A stretch of 64,000 nucleotides of DNA from CBDCPI01 sp965220245 (lineage in GTDB: Bacteria; Chloroflexota; Dehalococcoidia; Lucifugimonadales; UBA3495), in NCBI GenBank assembly GCA_965220245.1, contig CBDCPI010000011.1, forward strand, positions 310,001-374,000. Direction: 5' to 3'. Under the pieces are notes generated by a model. It made no database searches, was not told the origin of the DNA, and was given only the letters and a program-made list of their open reading frames with translations. Each line of letters opens with the position of its first letter. Within the stretch, counting starts at the first letter, position 1. This document shows positions 41,510 through 50,434 of the stretch, one piece after another. The position numbers and the translations under genes are program-made.

Positions 41510-41675
41510 AGGGCCTTTTCATTCTCATTCTGAGCCCCCTTTCTGTCATTCCGAGCAGCGCGAGGAATCTAAAATTCCTACTGGGGCCAACTTCGCCTTT
41601 CCAGAAGAGGGATTTTTTAGACCCCTCACTACGTTCGGGGTGACTATGAAAACGGGGTGACAATGAAAAGACCCT
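41510..41675. repeat. Dispersed palindromic repeat, family 1, copy B
   Basis: Outer ends AGGGCCTTTTCATTCTCA and the complement of AGGGTCTTTTCATTGTCA are inverted repeats. Inside, TGTCATTCCGAGCAGCGCGA and the complement of GTCACCCCGAACGTAGTGAG form a second pair. The middle GGGGCCAACTTCGCCTTT is shared with copy C in inverted orientation (56684-56824). It fills most of the gap between the operon promoter and the aldolase gene (41453-41687). Confidence 0.85.
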
Positions 41676-41687
41676 ACCTGAACCCCC

Positions 41688-42737
41688 TCATGCCCGCAGC
41701 CCCCGGACCGCTTTGGACGTGCGGGATAGGGCCTCTTCGACGTCCTCCGAGGAGATGTGGCGGTGGGTGACCATGCGAATGGACTGGGCGCCGGGGTAGG
41801 TGACCTTGACGCCCTCCCGGTCCAAGGCGGCGATTAGCTCTTGGGCCGTGGCTACCGCCGGGTCTACGTTGAAGATTACGATGTTGGTCTGGATCGAATC
41901 GGGGTCTACGGTCAGCCCGTCGATGTTGGCCAAGCCGTTAGCCAGTTGCCGCGCCGTGGCGTGGTCATCGGCCAAGCGGCCGATCATGGTGTCCAGAGCG
42001 ACCAGACCGGCCGCGGCCATGACTCCTACTTGGCGCATCCCTCCGCCCACCATCTTCCGCCACTTGCGGGCGTCCTCGATGAACTCGTGGGAGCCGCAGA
42101 GCACCGAGCCCACCGGGCAACTTAGGCTCTTGGACAGGCAGAAGCTAACGTCGTCCACGTCCTTGACCAATTCCGACGCCGGGACCTCCAAGGCGACGGC
42201 GGCGTTGAATATGCGGGCGCCGTCCAAGTGGACGGAGGCTCCGGCGGCGTGGGCCACCTCGGCCACCTTGCCGGTATCCTCGGGGGTCAACACCATGCCG
42301 CTGCAACGGTTGTGGGTGTTTTCCAGGCACACCAGGGTTGTCGGCGGAAAGTGAATGTTGGTCCGGGGGCGGATGGCGGCTTCGACATCGGCGGGGCTGA
42401 TCCTTCCTTGGGCGTCGTTGGGCACCAAGCGGGTTTGGGCCCCGGCCAAGGCCGCCACCCCGGCCGATTCGTTCCAAAACATGTGGGCTTGGTCGCCCAT
42501 GATGATCTCGTCGCCCCGGTGACAAAAGGTCAACGCCGCGATCAAGTTGCTCATGGTGCCGCTGGCGGTGAACAGCCCGGCCTCCTTGCCCAGAAGCTCA
42601 GCCGCCCGCTCTTGCAGCCGGTTCATGGAGGGGTCTTCGCCGTAGACGTCGTCCCCGACCTCGGCCTCGGCCATTGCCTTCCGCATCTCGTCGGTGGGTT
42701 GGGTGACCGTGTCGCTGCGCAAGTCTATAAGCTTCAT
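41688..42737 (-). CDS. Low-specificity L-threonine aldolase (PLP enzyme)
   Basis: The enzyme splits L-threonine or allo-threonine into glycine and acetaldehyde. The 349-residue protein begins MKLIDLRSDTVTQPTDEMRK, the family's usual start, and has VGDDVYGEDPS, the PLP-binding Lys at 203 in CLSKSLSCPVGSVL, and the conserved LDGARIFNAA with the Asp that contacts the PLP nitrogen. Length is normal. It stands alone between a repeat and the divergent Uma2 gene; no glycine cleavage genes are adjacent. Confidence 0.93.
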   Translation of the reverse strand: MKLIDLRSDTVTQPTDEMRKAMAEAEVGDDVYGEDPSMNRLQERAAELLGKEAGLFTASGTMSNLIAALTFCHRGDEIIMGDQAHMFWNESAGVAALAGAQTRLVPNDAQGRISPADVEAAIRPRTNIHFPPTTLVCLENTHNRCSGMVLTPEDTGKVAEVAHAAGASVHLDGARIFNAAVALEVPASELVKDVDDVSFCLSKSLSCPVGSVLCGSHEFIEDARKWRKMVGGGMRQVGVMAAAGLVALDTMIGRLADDHATARQLANGLANIDGLTVDPDSIQTNIVIFNVDPAVATAQELIAALDREGVKVTYPGAQSIRMVTHRHISSEDVEEALSRTSKAVRGLRA

Positions 42738-42926
42738 CCGTCCCTCTTACCTGTCTTTCAGACACAGTAGGTATTGAATTTCGGCCATTTTAGCAGTAAT
42801 GCGTCTTTGGCACTACCAAGTTACGTCCGGAAGGTTTTAGGATAGAGCTACTGGTGCCTGAATAATGGACTAAGCTCTGGCATTTTGAATGAATCGGCCT
42901 CTTTTGGCGGCGGCGGCCGCCCGACG

Positions 42927-42932
42927 TATAAT
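42927..42932 (+). promoter_or_regulatory. -10 box upstream of the Uma2 gene
   Basis: A perfect TATAAT lies 35 bases before the Uma2 start, in the context CGTATAATAGCGGC. The same 13-base context recurs before the hicB remnant at 62127-62132, suggesting a shared promoter type for small accessory genes. No clear -35 box. Confidence 0.5.
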
Positions 42933-42966
42933 AGCGGCCAGTGCTATTTCATCACGCGAGGTCGCT

Positions 42967-43689
42967 ATGACCACCAAGCCCTTTCGCCCGCCGCCCGCCG
43001 CCGCGCCGGATAAGACCTTTCCGGAGTTGCCGCCCAGGGACGATATGCAGAACCCCGTCTACCTCTACGATCCCGGTCACCAGGCAGCCTTGCGCCGCCA
43101 CCTCGGTTCGCCGGAGACCACTATCGTCTTGGGCGAAATTCCCCTGGGCTGGCGCCACAACCAGTCGCAGGGCCTATTGAGGCCCGACCTGCTCGTAGCC
43201 TTCGACATAGACCGGGCCGCCATCATCGCTCAGGAAGGCTACTCCATCGAGGAACGGGGCAAACCGCCGGACTTCGCGCTGGAGGTGGCCTCCAAGACCA
43301 CCGGACGCCACGACTACACCGCCAAGCGGGAAGGATACGCCAACTACGGTGTGCCCGAGTACTGGCGCTTCGACCCCACGGGTGGGCAGTACCACGATGC
43401 CGGGCTGGCCGGCGACCGGCTGGTTGACGGCGCCTATGTCCCCATCGCCGTCAACGAAGTGAGCCATGCCCGCTACTGGGGATACAGCGCAGTTCTGGGG
43501 CTGTACCTGTGCTGGGAATACGGACACCTCCGCTGGTACGACCCGGCAGCCCAACGCTATCTGCGCACCCACGATGAAGAAGCCGACGAACGCATCGCCG
43601 AACGCCAGGCCCGCATCGCCGCCGAAGCCCGCGCCCGGGAACTGGAGGCGCAACTGAGGTCCGCCAGGGGCGGACAAGAGCCAATATGA
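42967..43689 (+). CDS. Uma2 family (DUF820) PD-(D/E)XK nuclease-like protein
   Basis: The 240-residue protein has the Uma2 core: LLRPDLLVAFDI with Asp at about 74, PDFALEVASKTT with Glu at about 106 and Lys at about 110, and a VPEYWRFDP strand. These make up a PD-(D/E)XK-type active site. Uma2 proteins are very numerous in Cyanobacteria and Chloroflexota, with unknown function. The C-terminus at about 200-240 is a charged helix (EEADERIAERQARIAAEARA). The ATG at 42967 lies after a good -10 box. Confidence 0.88.
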   Translation: MTTKPFRPPPAAAPDKTFPELPPRDDMQNPVYLYDPGHQAALRRHLGSPETTIVLGEIPLGWRHNQSQGLLRPDLLVAFDIDRAAIIAQEGYSIEERGKPPDFALEVASKTTGRHDYTAKREGYANYGVPEYWRFDPTGGQYHDAGLAGDRLVDGAYVPIAVNEVSHARYWGYSAVLGLYLCWEYGHLRWYDPAAQRYLRTHDEEADERIAERQARIAAEARARELEAQLRSARGGQEPI

Positions 43690-43898
43690 CCGAAACTTCA
43701 AGGAGCGCTCGCCCGCAACCGCCGACGGGCGCTGCGACCTGGACGTTGCTCTGGAGGACGCCGCCACGGCCGGCGAGATTATTCGTGGCGGGTGGGACTC
43801 CGACCGGCAAACCACCTTCAGCGGAGGCAGGGTCTTTCAGTTTTCGGACCTAAGCCTCCCCTTCGACCGTGCTCAGGAGAGCCTCAGGACAGGCATTC

Positions 43899-43938
43899 CC
43901 GCTCACCCTGAGCCCTTCGACAGGCTCAGGGTGAGCGG
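43899..43938. repeat. Perfect 16-bp hairpin in the gap after the Uma2 gene
   Basis: CCGCTCACCCTGAGCC, loop CTTCGACA, GGCTCAGGGTGAGCGG is a perfect stem. The preceding bases (CTTCGACCGTGCTCAGGAGA, 43861-43880) also occur in the family 2 repeat at 53130-53150. The remaining gap 43690-43860 has a high-GC3 open frame (ERSPATADGRCDLDVALEDA) without a start, possibly an eroded gene end; I do not call it. Confidence 0.8.
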
Positions 43939-44002
43939 AGTGTGTAGCTTTGCTGAATTACCACTGGACAACTGAAAGACCCTATCAGCGGAGGAACATT
44001 TC

Positions 44003-44725
44003 TTGCTAAAGGCCGACGCTTCTCCTAAGATGGAAGCTGGAATCAGCTTTAACACTGGGGAGAATGCCGTGCGACAAAGCGCCGTGTCCTTCAAAGTCAA
44101 AGAACTCACTTTCGAGGGTGTGGTGGTCCAACCCACAGAACCCGGACCGGACCAAGCTGGACCGGCGATGCCCGGCGTGGTTGTCTGCCATCCTCATCCG
44201 CTGTACGGCGGCAACATGGACAACAATGTGGTGCTGACGGTCAGCTTTGCCTTGGCCCAAGTGGGATTTGCGGTGTTGCGGTTCAACTTCCGGGGGGTGG
44301 GCCACAGCGAAGGGGAACACACCAAAGGCAAGTTGGAGCCGCAAGAAGCGCTGGCCGCTCTGGAGCTTCTGAAAGCGTGGCCCGGCGTCGACGAGCGGAG
44401 GATCGGACTGGCTGGCTACTCCTTTGGTTCCGGCGTCGTGCTGGGCAACCCGGAGCTACACCAGAAGGCCAAGGCCTTTGCGCTGATCTCTCCGTCGGTC
44501 CGGGCGCTGGAAGGCTCGACCCTCGGGTCAAAGGACCTCCCCACGCTGGTAATTGCGGGCGATCAAGACAAAGCGGTGCAGTCGGAGGAATTCAGCCCGG
44601 CCCTCGACGCCTTTAAACGCCCGCCGACCCGCCATATTGTCCCTGGAGCCGACCACTACTGGTTTGGCTACGAAGACCAACTTGGTCCCCCTGTAGCCGA
44701 GTTTTTCGCCGAGGCGCTGCAATAA
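44003..44725 (+). CDS. Alpha/beta hydrolase, dienelactone hydrolase-like
   Basis: The 240-residue protein has the alpha/beta-hydrolase plan: VVVCHPHPLYGGNMDNNVVL (oxyanion region), nucleophile elbow GYSFGSG with Ser at about 140, acid Asp in VIAGDQDKAV and His in GADHYWFG near 220. The CHPHPLYGGNMDN motif is typical of a family close to the KANL3/Tex30 and YfbB-like hydrolases. Substrate unknown. A TTG at 44003 has GGAGGA 9 bases upstream and is used; an ATG at 44030 is the alternative. Confidence 0.85.
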   Translation: MLKADASPKMEAGISFNTGENAVRQSAVSFKVKELTFEGVVVQPTEPGPDQAGPAMPGVVVCHPHPLYGGNMDNNVVLTVSFALAQVGFAVLRFNFRGVGHSEGEHTKGKLEPQEALAALELLKAWPGVDERRIGLAGYSFGSGVVLGNPELHQKAKAFALISPSVRALEGSTLGSKDLPTLVIAGDQDKAVQSEEFSPALDAFKRPPTRHIVPGADHYWFGYEDQLGPPVAEFFAEALQ

Positions 44726-44744
44726 GGCTGTGGTCTAATTGCTG

Positions 44745-45284
44745 ATGTTCTCGCACCGGAATGAGGCCGGAACATCGCGCCGCCCCATTTACAAGGACTT
44801 GGCGCTCCTGCAACTGGCTGCTTTGGTCTTTGCCACTGATCAGTTCACCAAGTTCTTGGTCCGGGAGTTCTTAGCCCTAGGCGAGTCCTTTCCGGCGGAA
44901 GGGTTCTTCCGGTTTACTCACACGTTCAATACCGGCAGCGCCTTCGGGCTGTTCCAAGGCCAGAACTTGCCGCTGATCCTGGTTTCGGTTATCGGAATCA
45001 CCATCTTGGCGCTGATTTACCGGGGACAGCGCCGTCCCGGCCACCTGCTACGGCTGAGCTTGGCATTGCAATTCGGCGGCGCTGCCGGAAACCTGTTGGA
45101 CCGGCTGCGCTTGGGCTACGTGACCGACTTTGTGGACGTTGGCCCTTGGCCGATCTTCAATGTGGCAGACGCTTCCATCGTGGTAGGGCTGGCGTTGCTG
45201 GCTTGGATTATCTTCGGCTCCAAGCGAGACTCCTCCCCCGGGGAAGGGAGCCCGGGACGCGGAGAAACTGATGGGATATCCTAA
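44745..45284 (+). CDS. lspA: Lipoprotein signal peptidase
   Basis: LspA cleaves signal peptides from diacylglyceryl-modified prolipoproteins in the membrane; several lipoproteins in this window would be its substrates. The 179-residue protein has four predicted membrane helices and the catalytic aspartates in GAAGNLLDRLRLGYVTDFVD and FNVADASIVVG. FNTGSAFGLFQG is the conserved Asn-x-Gly-x-Ala-Phe segment. The rluD gene follows 6 bases downstream, a common lspA-rluD pairing. The ATG at 44745 is preferred over TTG at 44739. Confidence 0.94.
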   Translation: MFSHRNEAGTSRRPIYKDLALLQLAALVFATDQFTKFLVREFLALGESFPAEGFFRFTHTFNTGSAFGLFQGQNLPLILVSVIGITILALIYRGQRRPGHLLRLSLALQFGGAAGNLLDRLRLGYVTDFVDVGPWPIFNVADASIVVGLALLAWIIFGSKRDSSPGEGSPGRGETDGIS

Positions 45285-45290
45285 GCCGGG

Positions 45291-46253
45291 ATGAGTTCTC
45301 CCTACCCGAAAGCAATGGCATTTACCGCTGAAGCCGCTTGGCCTCGGCTAGACCACTTCTTGGCTGGCCGGCCTACCGGTCTATCCCGCAGCCAGTTGCG
45401 CCGCATGATTGATGAAGGAGCGGTACAGGTAAACGGATACGCGGTGAAACCTTCTCAAAAGTTGCAGCCGGGGGACCAAGTGTCCTTGGCCGTGTTGCCC
45501 CCGAAACCGCTGGGCTTGGCTCCCCAGTGGATGCCCCTTAAACTCGCTTACCAAGACGATCACATCGTCGTCGTCGATAAACCGGCCGGCCTAGCGGTAC
45601 ATCCCGGCCCCGGTCACCCGGACCGGACCTTGGTCAACGCTCTGTTGGCTTGGTGTCCCGGCATCGAGGGAATCGGCGGTGAGGTACGGCCCGGCATTGT
45701 ACACCGGCTGGACAAAGACACCTCCGGGTTGATGGTGGTAGCCAAGACCCACCAAGCGCACCAAGCGCTATCCGGCCAAATCAAGGACCGGACGGTTACC
45801 AAAGGGTACTTGGCGTTGGCCGTCGGAGCCCTGTCACTGGACCAAGGGATTATCGATGCGCCGATTTTCCGCGACCCCAGGCACCGGAAACGCATGGCGG
45901 TGGTTACCGGAGGCCGAGACTCCAAGACCAGCTACCGGGTGCTGGAGAAGTTTGAAGGCTACAGCCTCGTGGAGCTGTATTTGGAAACGGGCCGCACCCA
46001 CCAAGTGAGAGTCCATCTGGCCCATTTGGGACACCCGCTGCTGGGCGACGCGGTCTACGGCAAGCCCAGCAAGCTACTGTCGCGCCACTTTTTGCACGCC
46101 CACCACTTGGGGTTCCGGCACCCCGTCACCGGGGAGGCGCTGGAGTGCCGGTCTGAGCTTGCCGACGACTTATCCGCAGTCCTGCGTGTTCTTAGGTCCA
46201 GCCTACCGGCAGAGGGATTCCAAAAGCGGCGGTCTCTAGGGAACAAACGCTAA
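45291..46253 (+). CDS. rluD: 23S rRNA pseudouridine synthase RluD-like
   Basis: The enzyme isomerises uridines of 23S rRNA helix 69 (RluD) or related sites. The 320-residue protein has an N-terminal S4 RNA-binding domain (LSRSQLRRMIDEGAVQVNGY, about 30-50) and the RluA-family catalytic motif GIVHRLDKDTSGLMVVAKT with the Asp at about 141, followed by KGYLALAVG and GRTHQVRVHLAHLGHPLLGD. Site specificity cannot be told from sequence alone. Its 3' end overlaps the convergent cyclase gene by 18 bp. Confidence 0.93.
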   Translation: MSSPYPKAMAFTAEAAWPRLDHFLAGRPTGLSRSQLRRMIDEGAVQVNGYAVKPSQKLQPGDQVSLAVLPPKPLGLAPQWMPLKLAYQDDHIVVVDKPAGLAVHPGPGHPDRTLVNALLAWCPGIEGIGGEVRPGIVHRLDKDTSGLMVVAKTHQAHQALSGQIKDRTVTKGYLALAVGALSLDQGIIDAPIFRDPRHRKRMAVVTGGRDSKTSYRVLEKFEGYSLVELYLETGRTHQVRVHLAHLGHPLLGDAVYGKPSKLLSRHFLHAHHLGFRHPVTGEALECRSELADDLSAVLRVLRSSLPAEGFQKRRSLGNKR

Positions 46254-46988
46254 TACCGATACCGGGGAGCCGCTGCCGCCCGTTAATCGAACCAGGCCCA
46301 CCACTATCGTGGCCCCGGTAGGAGGCAGTTGGTCGAGGTTGGTGAGGTTTTCCAAGGCTAACCGGGGTCTCTCTAGCAGTAGCTTGTTCACCGGGTACCC
46401 GGCGGCGGCTCCCGGCTCCAAGCCATGAGTGTCGATGCCAAGGCCGGCTGCTCCCCGGTGGGCCAGCAGGTAGCGGGCGGCGTCGTTCCCGAACCCTGGG
46501 AAATGTGGGCTGCCCGAGGCGTCGGCGCCAAAATAAAGGCCCGGGTCTCCCCACTTTTCCTGCCAGCCGGTGTAGAGCAACACCACCGTTCCTTGCGGAA
46601 CCGGCCCATGTTCCTCTTCCCAGAATTCGACGTCGGCCCAGCTCAAAGCGTAATCGGCATTGGCGGCACTCTGCCCTCGAATATCCATGACCACGGCTGG
46701 GGCGACCATTCCTTCCGTTGGATAGGCGTCTATGCTGACTCCGTCCGTATGAAAGCTTGCCGGGGCGTTAATGTGGGTGGCGCTATGCTCACCCATAGAG
46801 AACTCTCTCAGAAAGTACCCTTCTTGCCGCAGGTCGGCCACCTGCCGAAATTGAACGGGTGGGTCTCCCGGCCACAGGGGTATGCCGGGATGCACAGGCT
46901 GGCTCAAGTCCACCAGCCTTCTGTAGGTGATGGTGCGGGTAGGCAGGTCCGAGCGCACATCGGTTGAATCACGGTCCATGTTAAGCAC
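46236..46988 (-). CDS. Cyclase family protein (kynurenine formamidase-like metal hydrolase)
   Basis: The 250-residue protein belongs to the cyclase family that includes bacterial kynurenine formamidase KynB. The metal-binding region reads GEHSATHINAPASFHTDG, corresponding to the HxGTHxDxPxH motif; the first His is kept and the Gly-Thr-His-Asp becomes Ala-Thr-His-Ile-Asn. Other marks are RLVDLSQPVHPGIPLWPGDP and LGIDTHGLEPG. No tryptophan degradation genes are near, so substrate is open. The start could be 46988 or an ATG at 46979. Confidence 0.87.
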   Translation of the reverse strand: MLNMDRDSTDVRSDLPTRTITYRRLVDLSQPVHPGIPLWPGDPPVQFRQVADLRQEGYFLREFSMGEHSATHINAPASFHTDGVSIDAYPTEGMVAPAVVMDIRGQSAANADYALSWADVEFWEEEHGPVPQGTVVLLYTGWQEKWGDPGLYFGADASGSPHFPGFGNDAARYLLAHRGAAGLGIDTHGLEPGAAAGYPVNKLLLERPRLALENLTNLDQLPPTGATIVVGLVRLTGGSGSPVSVLAFVP

Positions 46989-47177
46989 CAGGGTTTATGT
47001 AAGCGTCGCGGTGCCTTTTAACTCTTTCTCAGCGTGGTCTGTATTCGTCGCCACTCCGGTTGGCTGACCCGATGCTATCCGCAGACCGGCGACGAACGCA
47101 TGATACACCTTCTAGGGGACTCAACAGGCCCGACGCATGGTGTTAAAATTAGGCCCGTAATTGTAAGGAGAATGTTC

Positions 47178-48647
47178 TTGGCTGAAAACGTTCGAGTAAG
47201 GTTCGCACCGAGCCCCACCGGTTTTCCTCATATCGGTAATATTCGCACCGCTTTGTTCAATTGGCTCTTTGCCAGGCATCACGGCGGTAAGTTCATCGTG
47301 CGAGTGGAAGACACTGATCAGGACCGGTTGGTGCCGGGCGCGGTCGATGCAGTGTTGGAGTCCTTGGACTGGTTGAACTTGGACTGGGACGAAGGTCCCC
47401 GATTGGGCGGGCCCTACGCCCCCTACTTCCAGTCGCAGCGGCTGGAGATTTACCACAAGCTGGCCGACGGTTTGCTGGAAAGGGGGCTGGCGTACCGCTG
47501 CTACTGCACCGAAGAGCGGCTGAAGCAGATGCGCGAGGAGCAGCAACGCTCTAATCTTGGCTCCGGGTACGACCGGCGGTGCCGTTCCCTCTCTACTGGT
47601 GAGAGGCGGGCCTTGGAGGCTGAGGGCGGGTCTTCGGTAATCAGGTTTGCTACCCCCACCTCGGGGGTCACTACTTGCGATGACCTCATTCACGGCAGGG
47701 TGACCTGGCAAAACGACCTGCTGGACGATTTTATTCTCATCAAGTCCGACGGCTTCCCCACCTATCACATGGCGGTGGTGGCTGACGATCACCTGATGGA
47801 GATTAGCCACGTGATGCGGGCGGAAGAGTGGCTGCCCAGCACGCCGCGGCACCTCCAACTACAGCAGGCCCTAGGGTTCCCGCCGCCGAAGTTCGCTCAC
47901 CTGCCCATGATCCTGGGCCCGGACCGGGCCAAGCTCTCCAAGCGCCACGGGGCGACCGCCGCCTTAGAATACCGGGACGGCGGCTACATGCCGGAGGCCC
48001 TGCTCAACTTCTTGACCCTGCTGGGCTGGTCTCTGGACGACCATACCGAGATAATGCCCATTGAGACGGTAATAGAGAATTTCAGCCTGGAGCGGGTTAA
48101 CCGCTCTCCCGCCGTCTTCGACCAAGAGAAACTGACTTGGATGAACGGGGTCTACATTCGGCAACTACCCACCGCCGGACTTGCCGAGCGGTTGTTGCCC
48201 TTCTTGGAAAGAGACCTGCCCTCTGGCTTGGGGCCGGTGGACTGGGACTACTTGCTGAAGATAGTCCCGCTGATTCGGGAGCGGACCAAGCAACTTTCCG
48301 ACGGGGCCTCGTTGACCTCTTACTTCTTCCAGGATGACGTGGAATACAACCCGGACGATCTGGTGCAGAAGAGTATGGAACGCAAGGACGCCCAAGTGGC
48401 GCTGGCGGCTGCCCGGGACGAGCTGAAGAACATCGCCAGCTTCGACCACGAGGGCTTGGAAGCATCGCTACGGGCCGCAGGCGCGGAGTTGGGCTTGCGC
48501 CCCCGCCAGTTCTTCGGGTTGCTTCGCGTAGCCGCCACCGGCAGAGAAGCTTCTCCACCGTTGTTCGAGACCATGGAAGTTTTGGGACAGGACCGGGTAT
48601 TGGACCGGGTCCAGACCGCAATCGACCGGTTGGCCCGCCACGCCTAA
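47178..48647 (+). CDS. gltX: Glutamyl-tRNA synthetase
   Basis: GltX charges tRNA with glutamate. The 489-residue class I synthetase has RFAPSPTGFPHIGNIRTALF (HIGH motif) at the N-terminus and KLSKRHG (KMSKS-like) at about 255, and the C-terminal anticodon-binding helical domain. The start is TTG at 47178: AAGGAG lies 7 bases upstream, whereas the ATG at 47172 would be only one base from it. The discriminating or non-discriminating type cannot be read here, but glnS follows directly, so indirect Gln-tRNA synthesis through GatCAB is not needed. Confidence 0.96.
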   Translation: MAENVRVRFAPSPTGFPHIGNIRTALFNWLFARHHGGKFIVRVEDTDQDRLVPGAVDAVLESLDWLNLDWDEGPRLGGPYAPYFQSQRLEIYHKLADGLLERGLAYRCYCTEERLKQMREEQQRSNLGSGYDRRCRSLSTGERRALEAEGGSSVIRFATPTSGVTTCDDLIHGRVTWQNDLLDDFILIKSDGFPTYHMAVVADDHLMEISHVMRAEEWLPSTPRHLQLQQALGFPPPKFAHLPMILGPDRAKLSKRHGATAALEYRDGGYMPEALLNFLTLLGWSLDDHTEIMPIETVIENFSLERVNRSPAVFDQEKLTWMNGVYIRQLPTAGLAERLLPFLERDLPSGLGPVDWDYLLKIVPLIRERTKQLSDGASLTSYFFQDDVEYNPDDLVQKSMERKDAQVALAAARDELKNIASFDHEGLEASLRAAGAELGLRPRQFFGLLRVAATGREASPPLFETMEVLGQDRVLDRVQTAIDRLARHA

Positions 48648-48736
48648 TTTTCAAATAGGCGCTTAGGACCGGCGCCACCCGGAAAGCTTGTTATCCTACT
48701 CCGCTTACCCCTTAAACCAGACGAAGAGGCACTCAA

Positions 48737-50431
48737 ATGGCCGCCACCGACGCTAGCCGAGCCAGCGACTTTATTCGAGGCATTGTTGCCGACGACCTGA
48801 AGCAAAACAAAAACGATGGCCGGGTGATTACCCGGTTCCCTCCCGAGCCTAATGGCTATTTGCACATCGGCCATGCCAAGTCCGTCTGCCTCAATTTCGG
48901 GGTCGCTCAGGAGAACGGCGGGCGGTGCCATCTGCGCTTTGACGACACCAACCCCACCAAAGAGGAAGTCGAGTACGTCGAGTCTATCCAAGAGGACGTG
49001 CGTTGGCTGGGATGGGACTGGGGAGACCACCTGTACTTCGCCTCGGACTACTTTGAAGAGCTCTACGAGTACGCCGTCCAGCTTATCAAGGCGGACCGGG
49101 CCTATGTCTGTAGTCTCAGCCCCCAAGAAATCCGGGAGTACCGGGGCACGCTAACCGGACCGGGGCGGAACAGTCCCTACCGAGAGCGCTCCGTTGCCGA
49201 GAATCTGGACCTGTTTGAGCGAATGCGGGCCGGAGAGTTCGATGAGGGCGCCCACGTGCTGCGGGCCAAAATCGACATGGCCTCTCCCAATTTGAACCTG
49301 CGGGACCCGGTCATCTACCGGATTCTCAAGGCATCGCACCACCGGACCGGCGACGCTTGGTGCATTTACCCCACTTACGATTTCACCCACGGCCAGTCCG
49401 ACTCTATCGAAGGTGTGACCCACTCTATTTGCACCTTGGAGTTTGAGGACCACCGTCCCCTTTACGACTGGTTTCTCGAATCTTTGGACATCTTTCATCC
49501 GCAGCAAATAGAGTTTGCCCGCCTTAACCTTAGCTATACCGTTTTGAGCAAGCGCAAGTTAATTACGCTGGTGGAACAAGGCTACGTTTCGGGTTGGAAC
49601 GACCCCAGGATGCCTACCCTGTCCGGCTTGCGCCGACGGGGATACACGCCCGAAGCTATCCGTAACTTTTGCGAACGGGTTGGCGTAGCCCGGCGGGATA
49701 CTGTGACCGACCTGGCGTTGCTGGAGCACTGCGTCCGGGAGGACTTGAACCTGAGGGCGCCCCGGGTTATGGGTGTCCTCCGGCCCTTGAAAGTGGTTAT
49801 CGACAACTACCCCGACAGCCAAGTCGAAGAGGTGGAATCAGAAAACAACCCGGAGGACCCGTCCCTCGGGTCTAGAAAACTGCCCTTCTCCAAGGTGGTG
49901 TACATCGAACAGGACGATTTCAGGGAGGACCCGCCAAAAGGTTTCTTCCGGCTGTCGCCGGGACGGGAGGTCCGGCTAAAGGACGCCTACTATATCACCT
50001 GCGTCGATGTGATCAAGGATGCAGCCACCGGGGAGGTAGTGGAGCTGCACTGCACCTACGACCCGGAATCCAAGGGCGGGCAGACCAGCGACCGTCGAAA
50101 GGTTAGAGGCACCTCCCATTGGGTCTCGGCGGCCCATGCGGTGGAAGCGGAGGTCCGTCTCTACGACACCCTTTTCTCCAAGGCGGACCCCAACGACGAA
50201 AGCGATACTGAGGAATTCACCGACTTCTTGAACCCCGGCTCCCTGGAAGTTTTGACCGGGTGCCTGGTAGAACCCGGCTTGAGCCAAGCGGCGCCGGGCA
50301 GCACCGTCCAGTTCTTGAGGCAGGGTTACTTCTGCGTCGACTCGGAAGACTCCACCACTGAAAGGTTGGTCTTCAACCGCACCGTCCCCTTGCGGGACTC
50401 GTGGGCCAAGGCGCTTAGAATGCAGGGCTAG
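48737..50431 (+). CDS. glnS: Glutaminyl-tRNA synthetase
   Basis: GlnS charges tRNAGln directly. The 564-residue protein has RFPPEPNGYLHIGHAKSVCL with the HIGH motif at about 43-46, FDDTNPTKEE, the VLSKRKL (KMSKS-like) at about 268-274, YDFTHGQSDSIEGVTHSICT, and the C-terminal two-barrel anticodon-binding region. GlnS is unusual in Chloroflexota, many of which use GatCAB, and probably reached bacteria by transfer from eukaryotes. It lies 89 bp after gltX in the same direction. Confidence 0.95.
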   Translation: MAATDASRASDFIRGIVADDLKQNKNDGRVITRFPPEPNGYLHIGHAKSVCLNFGVAQENGGRCHLRFDDTNPTKEEVEYVESIQEDVRWLGWDWGDHLYFASDYFEELYEYAVQLIKADRAYVCSLSPQEIREYRGTLTGPGRNSPYRERSVAENLDLFERMRAGEFDEGAHVLRAKIDMASPNLNLRDPVIYRILKASHHRTGDAWCIYPTYDFTHGQSDSIEGVTHSICTLEFEDHRPLYDWFLESLDIFHPQQIEFARLNLSYTVLSKRKLITLVEQGYVSGWNDPRMPTLSGLRRRGYTPEAIRNFCERVGVARRDTVTDLALLEHCVREDLNLRAPRVMGVLRPLKVVIDNYPDSQVEEVESENNPEDPSLGSRKLPFSKVVYIEQDDFREDPPKGFFRLSPGREVRLKDAYYITCVDVIKDAATGEVVELHCTYDPESKGGQTSDRRKVRGTSHWVSAAHAVEAEVRLYDTLFSKADPNDESDTEEFTDFLNPGSLEVLTGCLVEPGLSQAAPGSTVQFLRQGYFCVDSEDSTTERLVFNRTVPLRDSWAKALRMQG

Positions 50432-50434
50432 CGG

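Noticed and set aside
43690..43860. A gene continuing after the Uma2 stop
   Set aside because: The frame has coding-like base use but no start codon and merges into a dispersed repeat; the other frame from ATG at 43686 gives a low-complexity peptide.
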